DNA of 64,000 bases from Gemmobacter fulvus (GTDB taxonomy: Bacteria; Pseudomonadota; Alphaproteobacteria; Rhodobacterales; Rhodobacteraceae): NCBI RefSeq assembly GCF_018798885.1, contig NZ_CP076361.1:1827501-1891500 (forward strand), read 5' to 3'. A program made the translations under genes and the position numbers. The notes under the pieces were generated by a model, which worked only from the letters and a program-made list of their open reading frames with translations, ran no database searches and was not told the DNA's origin. This document shows positions 36,376 through 45,859 of this stretch, one piece after another (positions within the stretch are counted from its first letter, which is position 1; each line of letters begins with the position of its first letter).

Positions 36376-37557
36376 TCAGCGTTCGCGCAGGGCTTGCTGT
36401 GATTTGTACAGCGGCTTGGTCAGATAGGTCAGGATCGTCTTGCCGCCGGTCTGCAATTCCACATCCGCCAACATGCCGGGGCGGATCTCCAATGCCTGCT
36501 GGCGTTCGGTCAGCTGGCTCAGATCCACCTTGACCGTCACCTTGTAATGCGGATCACCATCGGGATTGCGGGCGTGTTCATCCTTGAACGTATCGGCCGA
36601 AATGAAATCCACCTTGCCCTGCAACGTGCCATAGATGGTGTAATCATAGGCGGTCAGCTTGATCGTCGCATCCTGATCCTTGCGGACCGAGGCAATATCT
36701 TCGGGGCGCACCCGGGCCTCGATATACAGCTCATCTTCCAGCGGGATGATTTGCAGGATCTCTTCGCCGGGCCGCACCACGCCACCGATTGTGGTGATCG
36801 ACAGCTTGTTCACCACGCCCTTCATCGGCGCCATCAGCACCGTGCGATCCAGTTGGTCTTGCGCGGTTTTCAACTGCTGCCGCAGCGAGGTCAGCTTGCC
36901 TAGCGTATCGGAATAGGTGGTGGCGCGATCCAGCTCCATCTGGGTGATCACGTCATTCAGCCGGTTTTCTGCCTCGGATTTCTGTTTGCGCGCCGCCGTC
37001 ACCTCGATCAGCGGCGCCACTTCCATCGCCAGCATCTTTTCCAGAATATCCAGCTCCTTCTGGGCCTGTTCCAGAACCTGCTCCGCGCCGTCCCGTTTCG
37101 AGATGAAGTCGCCCTGCCGCGCCCCCAGCAGTGTGGTTTCCGAGGCGACGATATCCGGCACCCGTGCGGCAAAATCGGGCGGCACGTCAAAATCGACGAC
37201 GCCCAGCATTTCCGCCTCAAGCCGCAGGCGACGGATTTCCAGCGTTGCAATCTGGTCGCTCAGATCATCCACCGCCGATTGGTATTGCGTGCCATACAGC
37301 CGCGCCAGAACCTGCCCGGGCCGCACGATATCGCCTTCTGACACATCCAGCTCGGCCAGAATACCGCCTTCAAGGTTGTTGATGATCTGCGGCCGCGACG
37401 ATGACACAACGGTGCCCTCGGCATGAACGATCTCGGCCACCCAGGCGATGGCGGCCCAGCCGACAAACACCACCACCGACAGACCGATCATCCAGATCGT
37501 CATCGACGGGCGGCGGGTCTTTTCGGAAAAGTCATGGTCGAAGGTTGCGCTGCTCAT
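36376..37557 (-). CDS. HlyD-family type I secretion membrane fusion protein
   Basis: A 393-residue adaptor with one N-terminal membrane helix (TIWMIGLSVVVFVGWAAIAW), a lipoyl/biotinyl half (VVSSSRPQIINNLEGGILAE), a long coiled coil at about 90-240 and the second beta-barrel half ending before YKSQQALRER. It bridges the inner-membrane ABC transporter and TolC. The start at 37557 forms an ATGA overlap with the ABC gene; the longer frame to 37815 lies inside that gene. Confidence 0.92.
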   Translation of the reverse strand: MSSATFDHDFSEKTRRPSMTIWMIGLSVVVFVGWAAIAWVAEIVHAEGTVVSSSRPQIINNLEGGILAELDVSEGDIVRPGQVLARLYGTQYQSAVDDLSDQIATLEIRRLRLEAEMLGVVDFDVPPDFAARVPDIVASETTLLGARQGDFISKRDGAEQVLEQAQKELDILEKMLAMEVAPLIEVTAARKQKSEAENRLNDVITQMELDRATTYSDTLGKLTSLRQQLKTAQDQLDRTVLMAPMKGVVNKLSITTIGGVVRPGEEILQIIPLEDELYIEARVRPEDIASVRKDQDATIKLTAYDYTIYGTLQGKVDFISADTFKDEHARNPDGDPHYKVTVKVDLSQLTERQQALEIRPGMLADVELQTGGKTILTYLTKPLYKSQQALRER

Positions 37558-39776
37558 GCCTTCACTCCCGGCGAACCCTGCGCCTTGGACAGATGCGCCA
37601 GAACGGCATCCCGTGGGCCATCCACCGCCATCTTGCCGTTTTGCAGGATAAGCGTGCGGGTGGTCAGTTGCAGGATCGGCACCCGATGCGTGGCAATCAC
37701 CGCCGTACGGCCTTGCAGCCAGGTTTGCAGGCGGCTGACCAGCGTTGCTTCCAGCGTCTGATCCAGCGCTGCGGTCGGCTCGTCCAGCAGCACCACCGAC
37801 GGATCCTGCAGCCACAGCCGCGCCCAGCCGATGCTTTGCCGTTGCCCGACCGAAAGCCCCTCGCCCAGTTCGCGGATCTCCAGATCCAGCCCGCGCGGGT
37901 GATTGCGCACAAACGGCCCAAGCCCGGCGAAATCCAGCGCCGCGAACATGCGGTCGTCGTCCCGCTCCAGCTGGGTCAGGTTCAGGTTGTCGCGGATCGT
38001 GCCGGCGAACAACCGCACCTCCTGCCCAAGATAACCGATGCCCCGGCGCAGATCGCGCGGATGCACCTGCCCCAGATCGACCCCATCAATCAGAACGCGG
38101 CCCTGTGTCGGCTCGTAAAGCCCCGCCAGCAGCCGCAGCAGGGTCGATTTGCCCGAGCCATTGGTGCCCAGCACGGCAACATGCTGGCCCTGCGGAATGA
38201 GGATGCCTGCAATATCCACCACCGGGCTGGATTTGCTGTCATAGCGGAACTCGACATTGCGCAGCTCATAGGCGCCGCGGATCGTGTCGCGGCGCAGATA
38301 GCTGCGGCCCGGCTCTTCCTGTTGCGGGGCCTTGGCAATGGCATTCAGCCCTTCCAGCGCCGCCTTGACATTGGACCAGCGCGCCAGCGTGGCCGAAATC
38401 TGTGACAGCGGGCCCAACGTGCGCGAGGTCAGGATGCCGATGGCGATGATGGTGCCCACGGTGAATTCACCGGCAAAAACCATATAGGCCCCGAACACCA
38501 CCGCCGAAATATAGGTCACCTGCTGCACGCCCTGCGCCCAATAGGTCAGCAAGGCCGCAAGGTTGCGCTGTTCCGAGGATTTCACCGCCGAAAGCGTCGT
38601 CAGCTCCGTCCAGATTCGGCGGATGCGGTCTTGGCCGCGCTGGGTGGTGACGGTTTCATGTTCATACACCGCCTCATAGAGCAGCCGCGCCGCCCGGGTA
38701 GAGGCCCCCTGTGTGGCCTGTGTCAGCCGGATCATGCGCTTCTGGAACAGGAAACCCGGCGCAACCATCAGGATGCCGCCCGCCACCAGAACCCACACCA
38801 GATTGCCCCCGATCGAGGCGACAAGTGCGAAAAAAATGAACAGGAACGGCAGATCCGCCAGCGTGCCGATGGTGGTGGAGGTAAAGAACTCGCGCACCGA
38901 CGAAAATTCACGCATCGCGGAAAAGGTCTGTGAGGGCGTGCGTTCACCGGGGGCTGCCTTCAGGCCCAGAAGCCGCTCCATCAGCCGCTCCTGCACCGTC
39001 AGTTCGATGCGCCGCCCGGTCACATCCATCAGCGCCGAGCGCGCGATCTTGAGAAAGGCCTCAAGCACCACGGCAAGCAAGGCCCCAAGCGCCAGCACCC
39101 ACAGCGTCGGCTGCGACTGGTGCGGGATCACCCGGTCATAGACCTGAAGCGAGAACAGCGCCACGGCAACGGCGAGAAGATTGGCCACCAGCGAACCGGC
39201 GGCAACCTCGCCCAATTGGCGGCGATAGTGACGAAATTCACCCCAGAACCAATGCGGCTGTTCGGTGCTGGGGATATGCCGCTCTTCCAGCACGTCCAGC
39301 GGTGGCCGGGCGCGCAAGACCGTACCGCCATAGACAGCCGTAAACTCTGCCATCGGCACGTCGGCGCGTTTGTCGGGCAGCGTTGCGTCATAGATGGTGA
39401 TGACATCGGCTGTCTGTGACAGCACAAGAACAACCTGCCCCGAGGTCATCTGCACCAGCGCCGGCCACAGTGCCGCAACCGGCTGCGGGGCCACCTCGGA
39501 CCGCGCCACCAGCCCAAGCGCGGTCATCGCGCGCGCCAGTTCCGTCAGTTCGGGCGACGCGGGATCGGCGCTGGTCAGTTCCAGCAATTCGGTCAGATCG
39601 GCCACCGAAACCTCGGCCCCCATCAACGCGAGATAGACCGAGGCCAGCCGCGCCCGGCTTTGCGCCTTCTCGCCATGGCGCGGTGGCACCGGCCCGGCCG
39701 AGATCGCGGCGCGTGGGGCCTGCTGCACCGCAACGCGGCTTGCATTCATATCAAAGGCGATGACCCGATTGCTCAC
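37554..39776 (-). CDS. Type I secretion ABC permease/ATPase with degenerate C39-like domain
   Basis: A 740-residue transporter. The N-terminal 140 residues resemble the C39-like domain of LapB/HlyB-type exporters, and the catalytic cysteine of true C39 peptidases is not seen. Six membrane helices follow to about residue 470, then an ATPase with Walker A GTNGSGKSTLL, signature LSVGQRQ and Walker B VVLLDEPTAALD. It powers export of the adjacent adhesin. Translation starts at GTG (39776), overlapping the TolC-like gene's stop. Confidence 0.92.
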   Translation of the reverse strand: MSNRVIAFDMNASRVAVQQAPRAAISAGPVPPRHGEKAQSRARLASVYLALMGAEVSVADLTELLELTSADPASPELTELARAMTALGLVARSEVAPQPVAALWPALVQMTSGQVVLVLSQTADVITIYDATLPDKRADVPMAEFTAVYGGTVLRARPPLDVLEERHIPSTEQPHWFWGEFRHYRRQLGEVAAGSLVANLLAVAVALFSLQVYDRVIPHQSQPTLWVLALGALLAVVLEAFLKIARSALMDVTGRRIELTVQERLMERLLGLKAAPGERTPSQTFSAMREFSSVREFFTSTTIGTLADLPFLFIFFALVASIGGNLVWVLVAGGILMVAPGFLFQKRMIRLTQATQGASTRAARLLYEAVYEHETVTTQRGQDRIRRIWTELTTLSAVKSSEQRNLAALLTYWAQGVQQVTYISAVVFGAYMVFAGEFTVGTIIAIGILTSRTLGPLSQISATLARWSNVKAALEGLNAIAKAPQQEEPGRSYLRRDTIRGAYELRNVEFRYDSKSSPVVDIAGILIPQGQHVAVLGTNGSGKSTLLRLLAGLYEPTQGRVLIDGVDLGQVHPRDLRRGIGYLGQEVRLFAGTIRDNLNLTQLERDDDRMFAALDFAGLGPFVRNHPRGLDLEIRELGEGLSVGQRQSIGWARLWLQDPSVVLLDEPTAALDQTLEATLVSRLQTWLQGRTAVIATHRVPILQLTTRTLILQNGKMAVDGPRDAVLAHLSKAQGSPGVKA

Positions 39777-41137
39777 AATGCCGCCCCGTTTGCCAGAACA
39801 CCCCGGTCGCGTGCCATTTCCAGCCGCAACAGTGCCATTTCATATTTCAGCGACGCCTGATCGCGTTCCATCTTGGAGAAGGTCTCGAACATGCCGACCA
39901 GCTCCATCAGCGGGCGGCGACCGACCTTGTATTGTTCGGTGAACATGGCAAGGCTGGCCTCGGTCTGGGCCAGAACCCCTGCCCCTTCGGCTTCACGTGC
40001 CGCGAGGGTCGCCAGTTCGTGATTCAACATGACAATGCGCCGGTTTGCCTCTTCGGCGCTTTGCGCGATGCGCCGGTCAACCACATCACCGGTGGCATTC
40101 AAGGCCGCCATTTCGGCACCGTTGCCAAGACCAAGGCCGTTTTCCACCCCGATCGACAGCCCGCCCAGCAGGCCATCGTCATCGTCCCAATTGCCAACGG
40201 CCTTGAGGTTCGGCCCATAACCCGCGCGCAGCAACTGCGCTTCGGCCAGGGTGCGGGCACCATCGCCACGGGCTTTCAGCACCGAAACCGGCTCTGGCCC
40301 ACCCTGATCCTGCGGCAAGGCCCCAAGGCCCGACAGATGGTTCAGCGGACGGGCGGCCATCGCGTTCAGCTCTGCCATCGCCTGATCTGCGGTGAAGCGG
40401 TCATTGGTCATGGTCAGCCGCATTTCGGCAGCCTTCTGTTCGATCACACGCTGTTCCGAACGGTCCGACATGCCACCTTCAACACGCAGCCGCATGATGC
40501 GTTCGTATTCCGCCATGCGGCCCACGGCGCGTTCGGCCAACTGCGCCTGTTCGCGCGCACGCTGCGCCCGAATGTAATGGCCCAGCCCTTCGAAAACCCG
40601 CTGATTGGCATCCATGGACAGTGTGGCCGCCGCCACTTCAACATCCGCGGCGGCATAGGCCCGTTCTGCCTTGCGCGCACCGCCATCGAAAATCGCCTGC
40701 TCGATCAGGATCGACGCGGCGATGGAGCCGAGCGAGGTCAGGTTCACCGACGGCCCGATGGAGGGCAGCCAGTTCTTCGATTTCGCCTCGGCCTTCAGGC
40801 GGGCCACGCGCAATTCGGCGCGCGCCACCCCGGCATTGGCCTCGGTCACGGCCTGTGCCACTTCGGCATAGGCTCCACTCGCGGGCAGGATCGACTGCCG
40901 CGAGAGGAGATCATCAATAAGGGCAGACCGGCGTTCTGCCTCGGCCCCGGCCCGACGGATTTCGCCATCCTCCGGCGCAAGACCCACCTGATCGGGGCGG
41001 TTTCCCGCACCGAAGCCGAACATGGAAACATCCGGCCCGCCACTGCCCATGCAACCCGCCAGCGCGAGCGTGAGCAGCAGGGCCGGGCCGGGGCGAGATG
41101 CCCCGGCTCGGACTGGTTGACTGCGACGGCGGGGCAT
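39773..41137 (-). CDS. TolC-family outer membrane lipoprotein
   Basis: A 454-residue outer membrane efflux protein with a lipoprotein signal (LLLTLALAGC, lipobox cysteine near residue 29) and the long helical pairs of the TolC fold (for example RIAQSAEEANRRIVMLNHEL). It forms the outer channel of the type I system. It lies 11 bases after the adhesin gene and overlaps the ABC gene by 4 bases. Confidence 0.88.
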   Translation of the reverse strand: MPRRRSQPVRAGASRPGPALLLTLALAGCMGSGGPDVSMFGFGAGNRPDQVGLAPEDGEIRRAGAEAERRSALIDDLLSRQSILPASGAYAEVAQAVTEANAGVARAELRVARLKAEAKSKNWLPSIGPSVNLTSLGSIAASILIEQAIFDGGARKAERAYAAADVEVAAATLSMDANQRVFEGLGHYIRAQRAREQAQLAERAVGRMAEYERIMRLRVEGGMSDRSEQRVIEQKAAEMRLTMTNDRFTADQAMAELNAMAARPLNHLSGLGALPQDQGGPEPVSVLKARGDGARTLAEAQLLRAGYGPNLKAVGNWDDDDGLLGGLSIGVENGLGLGNGAEMAALNATGDVVDRRIAQSAEEANRRIVMLNHELATLAAREAEGAGVLAQTEASLAMFTEQYKVGRRPLMELVGMFETFSKMERDQASLKYEMALLRLEMARDRGVLANGAAL

Positions 41138-41148
41138 GTGCTGACCCG

Positions 41149-44100
41149 TCAGATCAGCGTTGTGGTGATGTCGTCATCAATGAGCAGCGTGCCCGCATCA
41201 TCGCCCAGCGTGTAAACGGTGTAGGTCTGCCCGTCGATCGTCTGGGTTCCGCCTTGGGTAAAGGCCCCCTCCAGCTTCACGTCATCGGCAAGGTCGCCTT
41301 TCACGATCAGCGTGTTGTCAGGCCCGGTCAGCCGATCCAGCGCATCTTCGGTGATCGTCATCTGCGCATCCGGTGCCCAGGTCAGATCGACCGCAGCGAA
41401 ATCGAACTGGCCAAGGCCCGCACGATCCAGATCCACCTCCACCGAATTGGTGGTGTTGACGATCAGCAGCGTGGACGAGGTGTTGCCCGCGTCATCCGCA
41501 TTGTTGATCACCAGATAGCTGCCATCCGGCACCGTGCTGCCGAAGCGGAACTCGGTTTCCCCGAAGGTCGGGTTTTCCGTGGCCGTTGCCGACAGATGCG
41601 TCACAGAACCCGACGCGTCGATCCGGTCGAAGCTGTAGCTATCATCGTTGGTTTCGGTGAACAGCGCCCGCATCCCGATGGCATTACCAAAGGCATCCTT
41701 GGTCGGCGTCACCGCCACGATTTCCGGCGAAAGCGGGGCAACCGTGTCGATCAGCAGGGTTTCGGTGAAGAAATCCGTATTGCCGACGCTGTCGGTGGCG
41801 CTGACGCGGATATCCGTCTCGATGCCATTGCCGACCGGCAGTTCATGCGATGCGAAGGTCACGCTCCACTTGCCATCTGCCCCGGCCGTGATCGTCTTGC
41901 TGATGTTGTTTTCCAGCGCGACAACCACGGTCGAGTTCGGCTCGACAAAGCCTTGCACAACAACGCCTTGCTTGTGTTCGGTCGCGTTGATCACACCATC
42001 GCCCGCAATCTCGCCCGTCAGGCCGAGCTGCGAAACCAGCGTATCGATCCGCACGTCCTGGGTCAGCGTCTTGGTGTTGCCGATATGATCGGTCGCGGCC
42101 ATCGTCAGCGTGGCATTGCTTTCGCCTGCCGGAATTTCCGCCGCCGGAATGGTGGCGCTCCAGTTGCCAGCCGCATCGACCGTGGCATTGTGCCAGCTGC
42201 CATCCGCGAATTTCACCACAACGCGCGATCCCGGTTCCACCGTGCCCGACACCACCAGATCATTCACCGACTCGGCACCGTTCACCACGCTGTCCGACGC
42301 GCCGCCGAAGTTCTGCACTTCGGTATCCACGGTGACAGTGTGGGTTTCGGTCTGGCTGTTGCCTGCCGCATCCGTGGTCGTCACCGACACTTCGGACGCA
42401 TAGGTGCCCGCCGTGATTTCGGATCCGGCATAGGTCACCGACCATGTGCCTTCTGCGGTGACAGTCGTGCTGCGCTCGATCCCCTCGAAGGTCACGGTCA
42501 CGCTGGCCCCCGGCTCGCCGGTGCCGGTGAGCGCGATGCCCGCCGAAGCCGAACGTTCCGCCGCCGACACATAGTTGTCGGTCATCTGAAGCTCGTCGAT
42601 TGCCAGCGAGATTTCGGTATCGACATTGATCTCGCGGGTGTCGGTCGCCGTATTTCCTGCCGCATCCGTCAGCGTGACCGTCGCGGTCGACGCATAGGTG
42701 CCGCCTGCAACAACGCCTGCCGCAAAGCTGACGGTCCAGCTGCCATCGGCGGCCACGGTGGCGGGCAGGCTGGTGCCCATCCATTCCACCACAACCGTCG
42801 CGCCAACCTCGCCGGTGCCGCTCAGCACGATGCTGCCACCGGCCTCGGCGGCGTTGATCACGTTGTCGCCGGTCACGGCGGCATCGCTGAACGCAACCGA
42901 AGTGATGGTATCGACGACAACCGTTTCCTGGATCACCGTCTGGTTGCCCAGCGGATCGGTGGCGGTGATCGTCGCGCCATAGGAATGTTCGCCTGCCGCG
43001 ATTTCGGTCGTGGCAAAGGTCACGGTCCAGGTGCCGTCAGCCGCAACCACGGTGCTGTGCGTGGTGCCTTCGATGGTCACGTCAATCGTCGCGCCCACTT
43101 CACCTTCACCGGCAATGGTCACGCCATCTTCGTATTCGGCAGCGTTTTCCACATCGCCGACGCTTTCCACGCCCACGGTTGCGGTCACGTCCGGCGGGGT
43201 CATGTCGATCAGGAAGTCCGGGCCATCCAGTTCATAGGTGAAGCCGCCGCCGGTGACGGTGACTTCAGAGCTGTAATCGCCGTCCGCCGGGAAGGTTTCG
43301 CCCTCGAAGGTCACACCCCAGGTGCCGGTTTCGGTGATCGTGGTGACCTGGGTCTGATTGCCGATCACGACAGTGACGGTATCGCCAGGTTCGCCCGTGC
43401 CGGTGACCACAAGACGCGGATCTTCGGTGTTGGTGGTAAGCGTGGAATCTGCGTCCGGGTTATCCACAGTGGGAGTTGCCCGGGTATCGCCGTCGCCATC
43501 GCCGTCGCCATCGCCGTCGCCATCGCCATCGCCATCGCCGTCGCCATCGCCATCGCCATCGCCGTCGCCATCGCCATCGCCGTCGCCATCGCCATCGCCA
43601 TCGCCATCGCCATCGCCATCGCCATCGCCATCGCCGTCGCCATCGCCATCGCCGTCGCCATCGCCATCGCCATCGCCATCGCCGTCGCCATCGCCATCGC
43701 CATCGCCATCGCCGTCGCCATCGCCGTCGCCATCGCCGTCGCCATCGCCATCGCCGTCGCCATCGCCATCGCCATCGCCGTCGCCATCGCCGTCGCCATC
43801 GCCGTCGCCATCGCCGTCGCCATCGCCGTCGCCGTCGCCATCGCCGTCGCCGTCGCCGTCGCCATCGCCGTCGCCATCGCCGTCGCCATCGCCGTCGCCA
43901 TCGCCGTCGCCATCGCCATCGCCATCGCCATCGCCGTCGCCATCGCCGTCGCCATCGCCGTCGCCATCGCCGTCGCCATCGCCGTCGCCATCGCCGTCGC
44001 CATCGCCGTCGCCATCGCCGTCGCCATCGCCGTCGCCGTCGCCGTCGCCATCGCCATCGCCATCGCCATCGCCGTCGCCGCCGCTACCGCCGCCACCCAG

Positions 44101-44616
44101 CAGCACCGCGCCACCGATCAGACCTGCGGCCAGAGCACCGGCACCAAGACCCCCTGCCCCCAGAAGGCCGGGCGCCAGATAGCCCATGCCGGCCGGCTCG
44201 TCGGAATAGGCTTCGCCGCCCGCCAGGCCATCAGCCTCGGCAAAGCGCAGGTCGTCCACGGTCGAGAATTTGTTCCAGCTGTCGATCGGGCCGTAATTGG
44301 CATAGATCACGCCGTCTGCACCGTTGTCCTGCAACAGCACCTCGGTCACGCCACCATCGGAGGACAGGTAAAGTTTGTTCACATGGGCAGGCGACACATC
44401 GTAGAAGCCGTCCAGCACGATGGTATTGCCATCTGCCAGCTTGACGATGAGGTTGTCGCCCTTGCGTTCATAACCAAGAACGCTGGCCTGCGACAGGTTC
44501 AAGGAAACCTGCTCGCCCGATCCGATCTGAATGATATTGCTGCCTTCGCCGCCTGCCGTGCCTTGCACGACACCGCCCGCAGAATTGCGGACGGCGAAAT
44601 TAATCGCCTTAACCAT
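41149..44616 (-). CDS. BapA-type large surface adhesin with Ig-like repeats and a (Gly-Asp)99 tract
   Basis: A 1155-residue secreted adhesin. Residues 1 to about 140 match a BapA prefix-like domain ([28 protein letters not shown]). An Ala/Gly/Leu-rich hydrophobic segment follows ([19 protein letters not shown]), then 99 Gly-Asp dipeptides, about six Ig-like repeats each with a GTWTVTF-like core, and a C-terminal type I signal region ([17 protein letters not shown], then [18 protein letters not shown]). It would be exported by the TolC/ABC/HlyD genes directly downstream and mediate adhesion or biofilm. Start 44616 follows GGAG. The frame is continuous through the repeat. Confidence 0.88.
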   Translation of the reverse strand: MVKAINFAVRNSAGGVVQGTAGGEGSNIIQIGSGEQVSLNLSQASVLGYERKGDNLIVKLADGNTIVLDGFYDVSPAHVNKLYLSSDGGVTEVLLQDNGADGVIYANYGPIDSWNKFSTVDDLRFAEADGLAGGEAYSDEPAGMGYLAPGLLGAGGLGAGALAAGLIGGAVLLGGGGSGGDGDGDGDGDGDGDGDGDGDGDGDGDGDGDGDGDGDGDGDGDGDGDGDGDGDGDGDGDGDGDGDGDGDGDGDGDGDGDGDGDGDGDGDGDGDGDGDGDGDGDGDGDGDGDGDGDGDGDGDGDGDGDGDGDGDGDGDGDGDGDGDGDGDGDGDGDGDGDGDGDGDGDGDGDGDGDGDGDGDGDGDGDGDGDGDGDGDGDTRATPTVDNPDADSTLTTNTEDPRLVVTGTGEPGDTVTVVIGNQTQVTTITETGTWGVTFEGETFPADGDYSSEVTVTGGGFTYELDGPDFLIDMTPPDVTATVGVESVGDVENAAEYEDGVTIAGEGEVGATIDVTIEGTTHSTVVAADGTWTVTFATTEIAAGEHSYGATITATDPLGNQTVIQETVVVDTITSVAFSDAAVTGDNVINAAEAGGSIVLSGTGEVGATVVVEWMGTSLPATVAADGSWTVSFAAGVVAGGTYASTATVTLTDAAGNTATDTREINVDTEISLAIDELQMTDNYVSAAERSASAGIALTGTGEPGASVTVTFEGIERSTTVTAEGTWSVTYAGSEITAGTYASEVSVTTTDAAGNSQTETHTVTVDTEVQNFGGASDSVVNGAESVNDLVVSGTVEPGSRVVVKFADGSWHNATVDAAGNWSATIPAAEIPAGESNATLTMAATDHIGNTKTLTQDVRIDTLVSQLGLTGEIAGDGVINATEHKQGVVVQGFVEPNSTVVVALENNISKTITAGADGKWSVTFASHELPVGNGIETDIRVSATDSVGNTDFFTETLLIDTVAPLSPEIVAVTPTKDAFGNAIGMRALFTETNDDSYSFDRIDASGSVTHLSATATENPTFGETEFRFGSTVPDGSYLVINNADDAGNTSSTLLIVNTTNSVEVDLDRAGLGQFDFAAVDLTWAPDAQMTITEDALDRLTGPDNTLIVKGDLADDVKLEGAFTQGGTQTIDGQTYTVYTLGDDAGTLLIDDDITTTLI
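43486..44079 (-). repeat. Hexanucleotide tandem array, 99 units encoding Gly-Asp
   Basis: 594 bases consist only of GGCGAC or GGCGAT units on the coding strand (GCCGTC/GCCATC on the plus strand), 99 copies without interruption. Long stretches alternate strictly between the two, giving a 12-base higher period, which suggests growth by slippage in 12-base steps. Any change in copy number keeps the reading frame, so tract length can vary without breaking the adhesin. The encoded chain is extremely acidic and may bind calcium or act as a stiff linker. Confidence 0.97.
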
Positions 44617-44794
44617 GATACTACTCCGCCTCAAAGCCCGGACTTATGCTGACCGGATGTGTTATTGGCCCCATTCATGGGGTCCGATTACGTTAACGAA
44701 TAGCCTTGATCGGATACAATTTCTAGTCCGTTGTAAGGGGCCTGCCGCATTTTCTCAAATTTTCCCCTCAGTTTAGCCACAATTGACACAGCTG

Positions 44795-44837
44795 CGCTAA
44801 ATATAGGGCGACCAATGGCCTCACCCCATATTTAGCG
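44795..44837 (-). terminator. Long inverted repeat between the sugar operon and the adhesin gene
   Basis: CGCTAAATAT (44795-44804) and ATATTTAGCG (44828-44837) are perfect 10-base arms that extend with one bulge to about 13 pairs. It starts 15 bases after the last gene of the sugar operon, so it may terminate that operon, though no U-tract follows. In the same 235-base gap a CCCCAT-TC-ATGGGG hairpin (44669-44682) lies in the adhesin leader. No promoter was confidently assigned. Confidence 0.5.
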
Positions 44838-44851
44838 TAAGTCAGCCGAAC

Positions 44852-45850
44852 TTAATACAATCGCTTGCCATCGGCGCCAAAATGGAAGGCGCGGGATTCC
44901 TCGGGAGTCAGGAAAACCGCCTCATCCACGCGGTAATCATGTTCGCCAAACAGGCGCACGGTCAGCAGGCCCTGTGTCTCTGTCACCACATAGACCAGCG
45001 TTTCACCGCCCAGTTTCTCGACATGGCTGACACGGCCGGGCAGGCGGCCTGCGCTGCGCGACAGAGCCAGGTGTTCCGGGCGGATGCCCAGTGTCTGCGA
45101 CGTGAGGCCCAGCGCTGCGGCATCCAGCAGGTTCATCTGCGGCGAGCCGATAAAGCCTGCCACGAAGGTATTGGCGGGGTTGTTGTACAGCTCCATCGGT
45201 GCGCCGACCTGCTCCACCTTGCCCGCGCGCAGCACAACGATGCGGTCGGCCAGCGTCATCGCCTCGACCTGATCATGGGTCACATAGATCATCGTCGCCC
45301 CCAGTTCGCGGTGCAGGCGGGCAATCTCGATTCGCGTTGCCACGCGCAGCGCGGCATCAAGGTTGGACAGCGGTTCGTCAAACAGGAACAGCTTGGGGCG
45401 GCGCACGATGGCCCTGCCAATCGCCACACGCTGCCGCTGTCCGCCCGAAAGCTCTGCCGGGCGACGCCCCAGCAGTGCTTCAAGCGACAGCATGCCTGCT
45501 GCCTTGGCGATGGCGGCATCCACCTCGGGTTTCGCGACCCCGGCCTGCTTCAGCGCCAGCCCCATATTGTCGCGCACCGTCAGATGCGGGTAGAGCGCGT
45601 AGCTCTGGAACACCATGGCGATTTCGCGCTTGGCGGGGGCCAGATCGTTCACCCGCTTGCCCGCGATGGTCACATCGCCAGAGCTGACATCCTCCAGCCC
45701 CGCGATCATGCGCAGCAAGGTGGATTTGCCACAGCCCGAAGGCCCGACAAACACGCAGAACTCGCCGTCTTTCACCGTCAAATCGACGCCTTTGATGACA
45801 TCCGTGCTGCCGAAGGATTTGGTGACAGCGTTGAGGGTCAGGGTATCCAC
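44852..45850 (-). CDS. Sugar ABC transporter ATP-binding protein (UgpC/MalK type)
   Basis: A 332-residue ATPase with Walker A VGPSGCGKSTLLRMIAGLE, signature LSGGQRQRVAIGRAI, Walker B LFLFDEPLSNLD and a C-terminal OB/TOBE regulatory domain (GIRPEHLALS). This is the CUT1 carbohydrate-importer type. It is the last gene of the minus-strand amino-sugar operon and would energise the two permeases at 46879-48647. Confidence 0.93.
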   Translation of the reverse strand: MDTLTLNAVTKSFGSTDVIKGVDLTVKDGEFCVFVGPSGCGKSTLLRMIAGLEDVSSGDVTIAGKRVNDLAPAKREIAMVFQSYALYPHLTVRDNMGLALKQAGVAKPEVDAAIAKAAGMLSLEALLGRRPAELSGGQRQRVAIGRAIVRRPKLFLFDEPLSNLDAALRVATRIEIARLHRELGATMIYVTHDQVEAMTLADRIVVLRAGKVEQVGAPMELYNNPANTFVAGFIGSPQMNLLDAAALGLTSQTLGIRPEHLALSRSAGRLPGRVSHVEKLGGETLVYVVTETQGLLTVRLFGEHDYRVDEAVFLTPEESRAFHFGADGKRLY

Positions 45851-45859
45851 GGGCAGCTC

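Noticed and set aside
43486-44079. CRISPR array or VNTR of non-coding type
   Set aside because: Units are 6 bases with no spacers, and the array is in frame inside the adhesin gene.
41098-44652. A very long plus-strand open frame (1184 codons) with Ala-Ile/Ala-Val repeats, and another rich in Ser-Pro
   Set aside because: Both are mirror readings of the hexanucleotide array, which has no stop codon in several frames. The minus-strand frame has recognisable domains, a ribosome site and secretion genes downstream.
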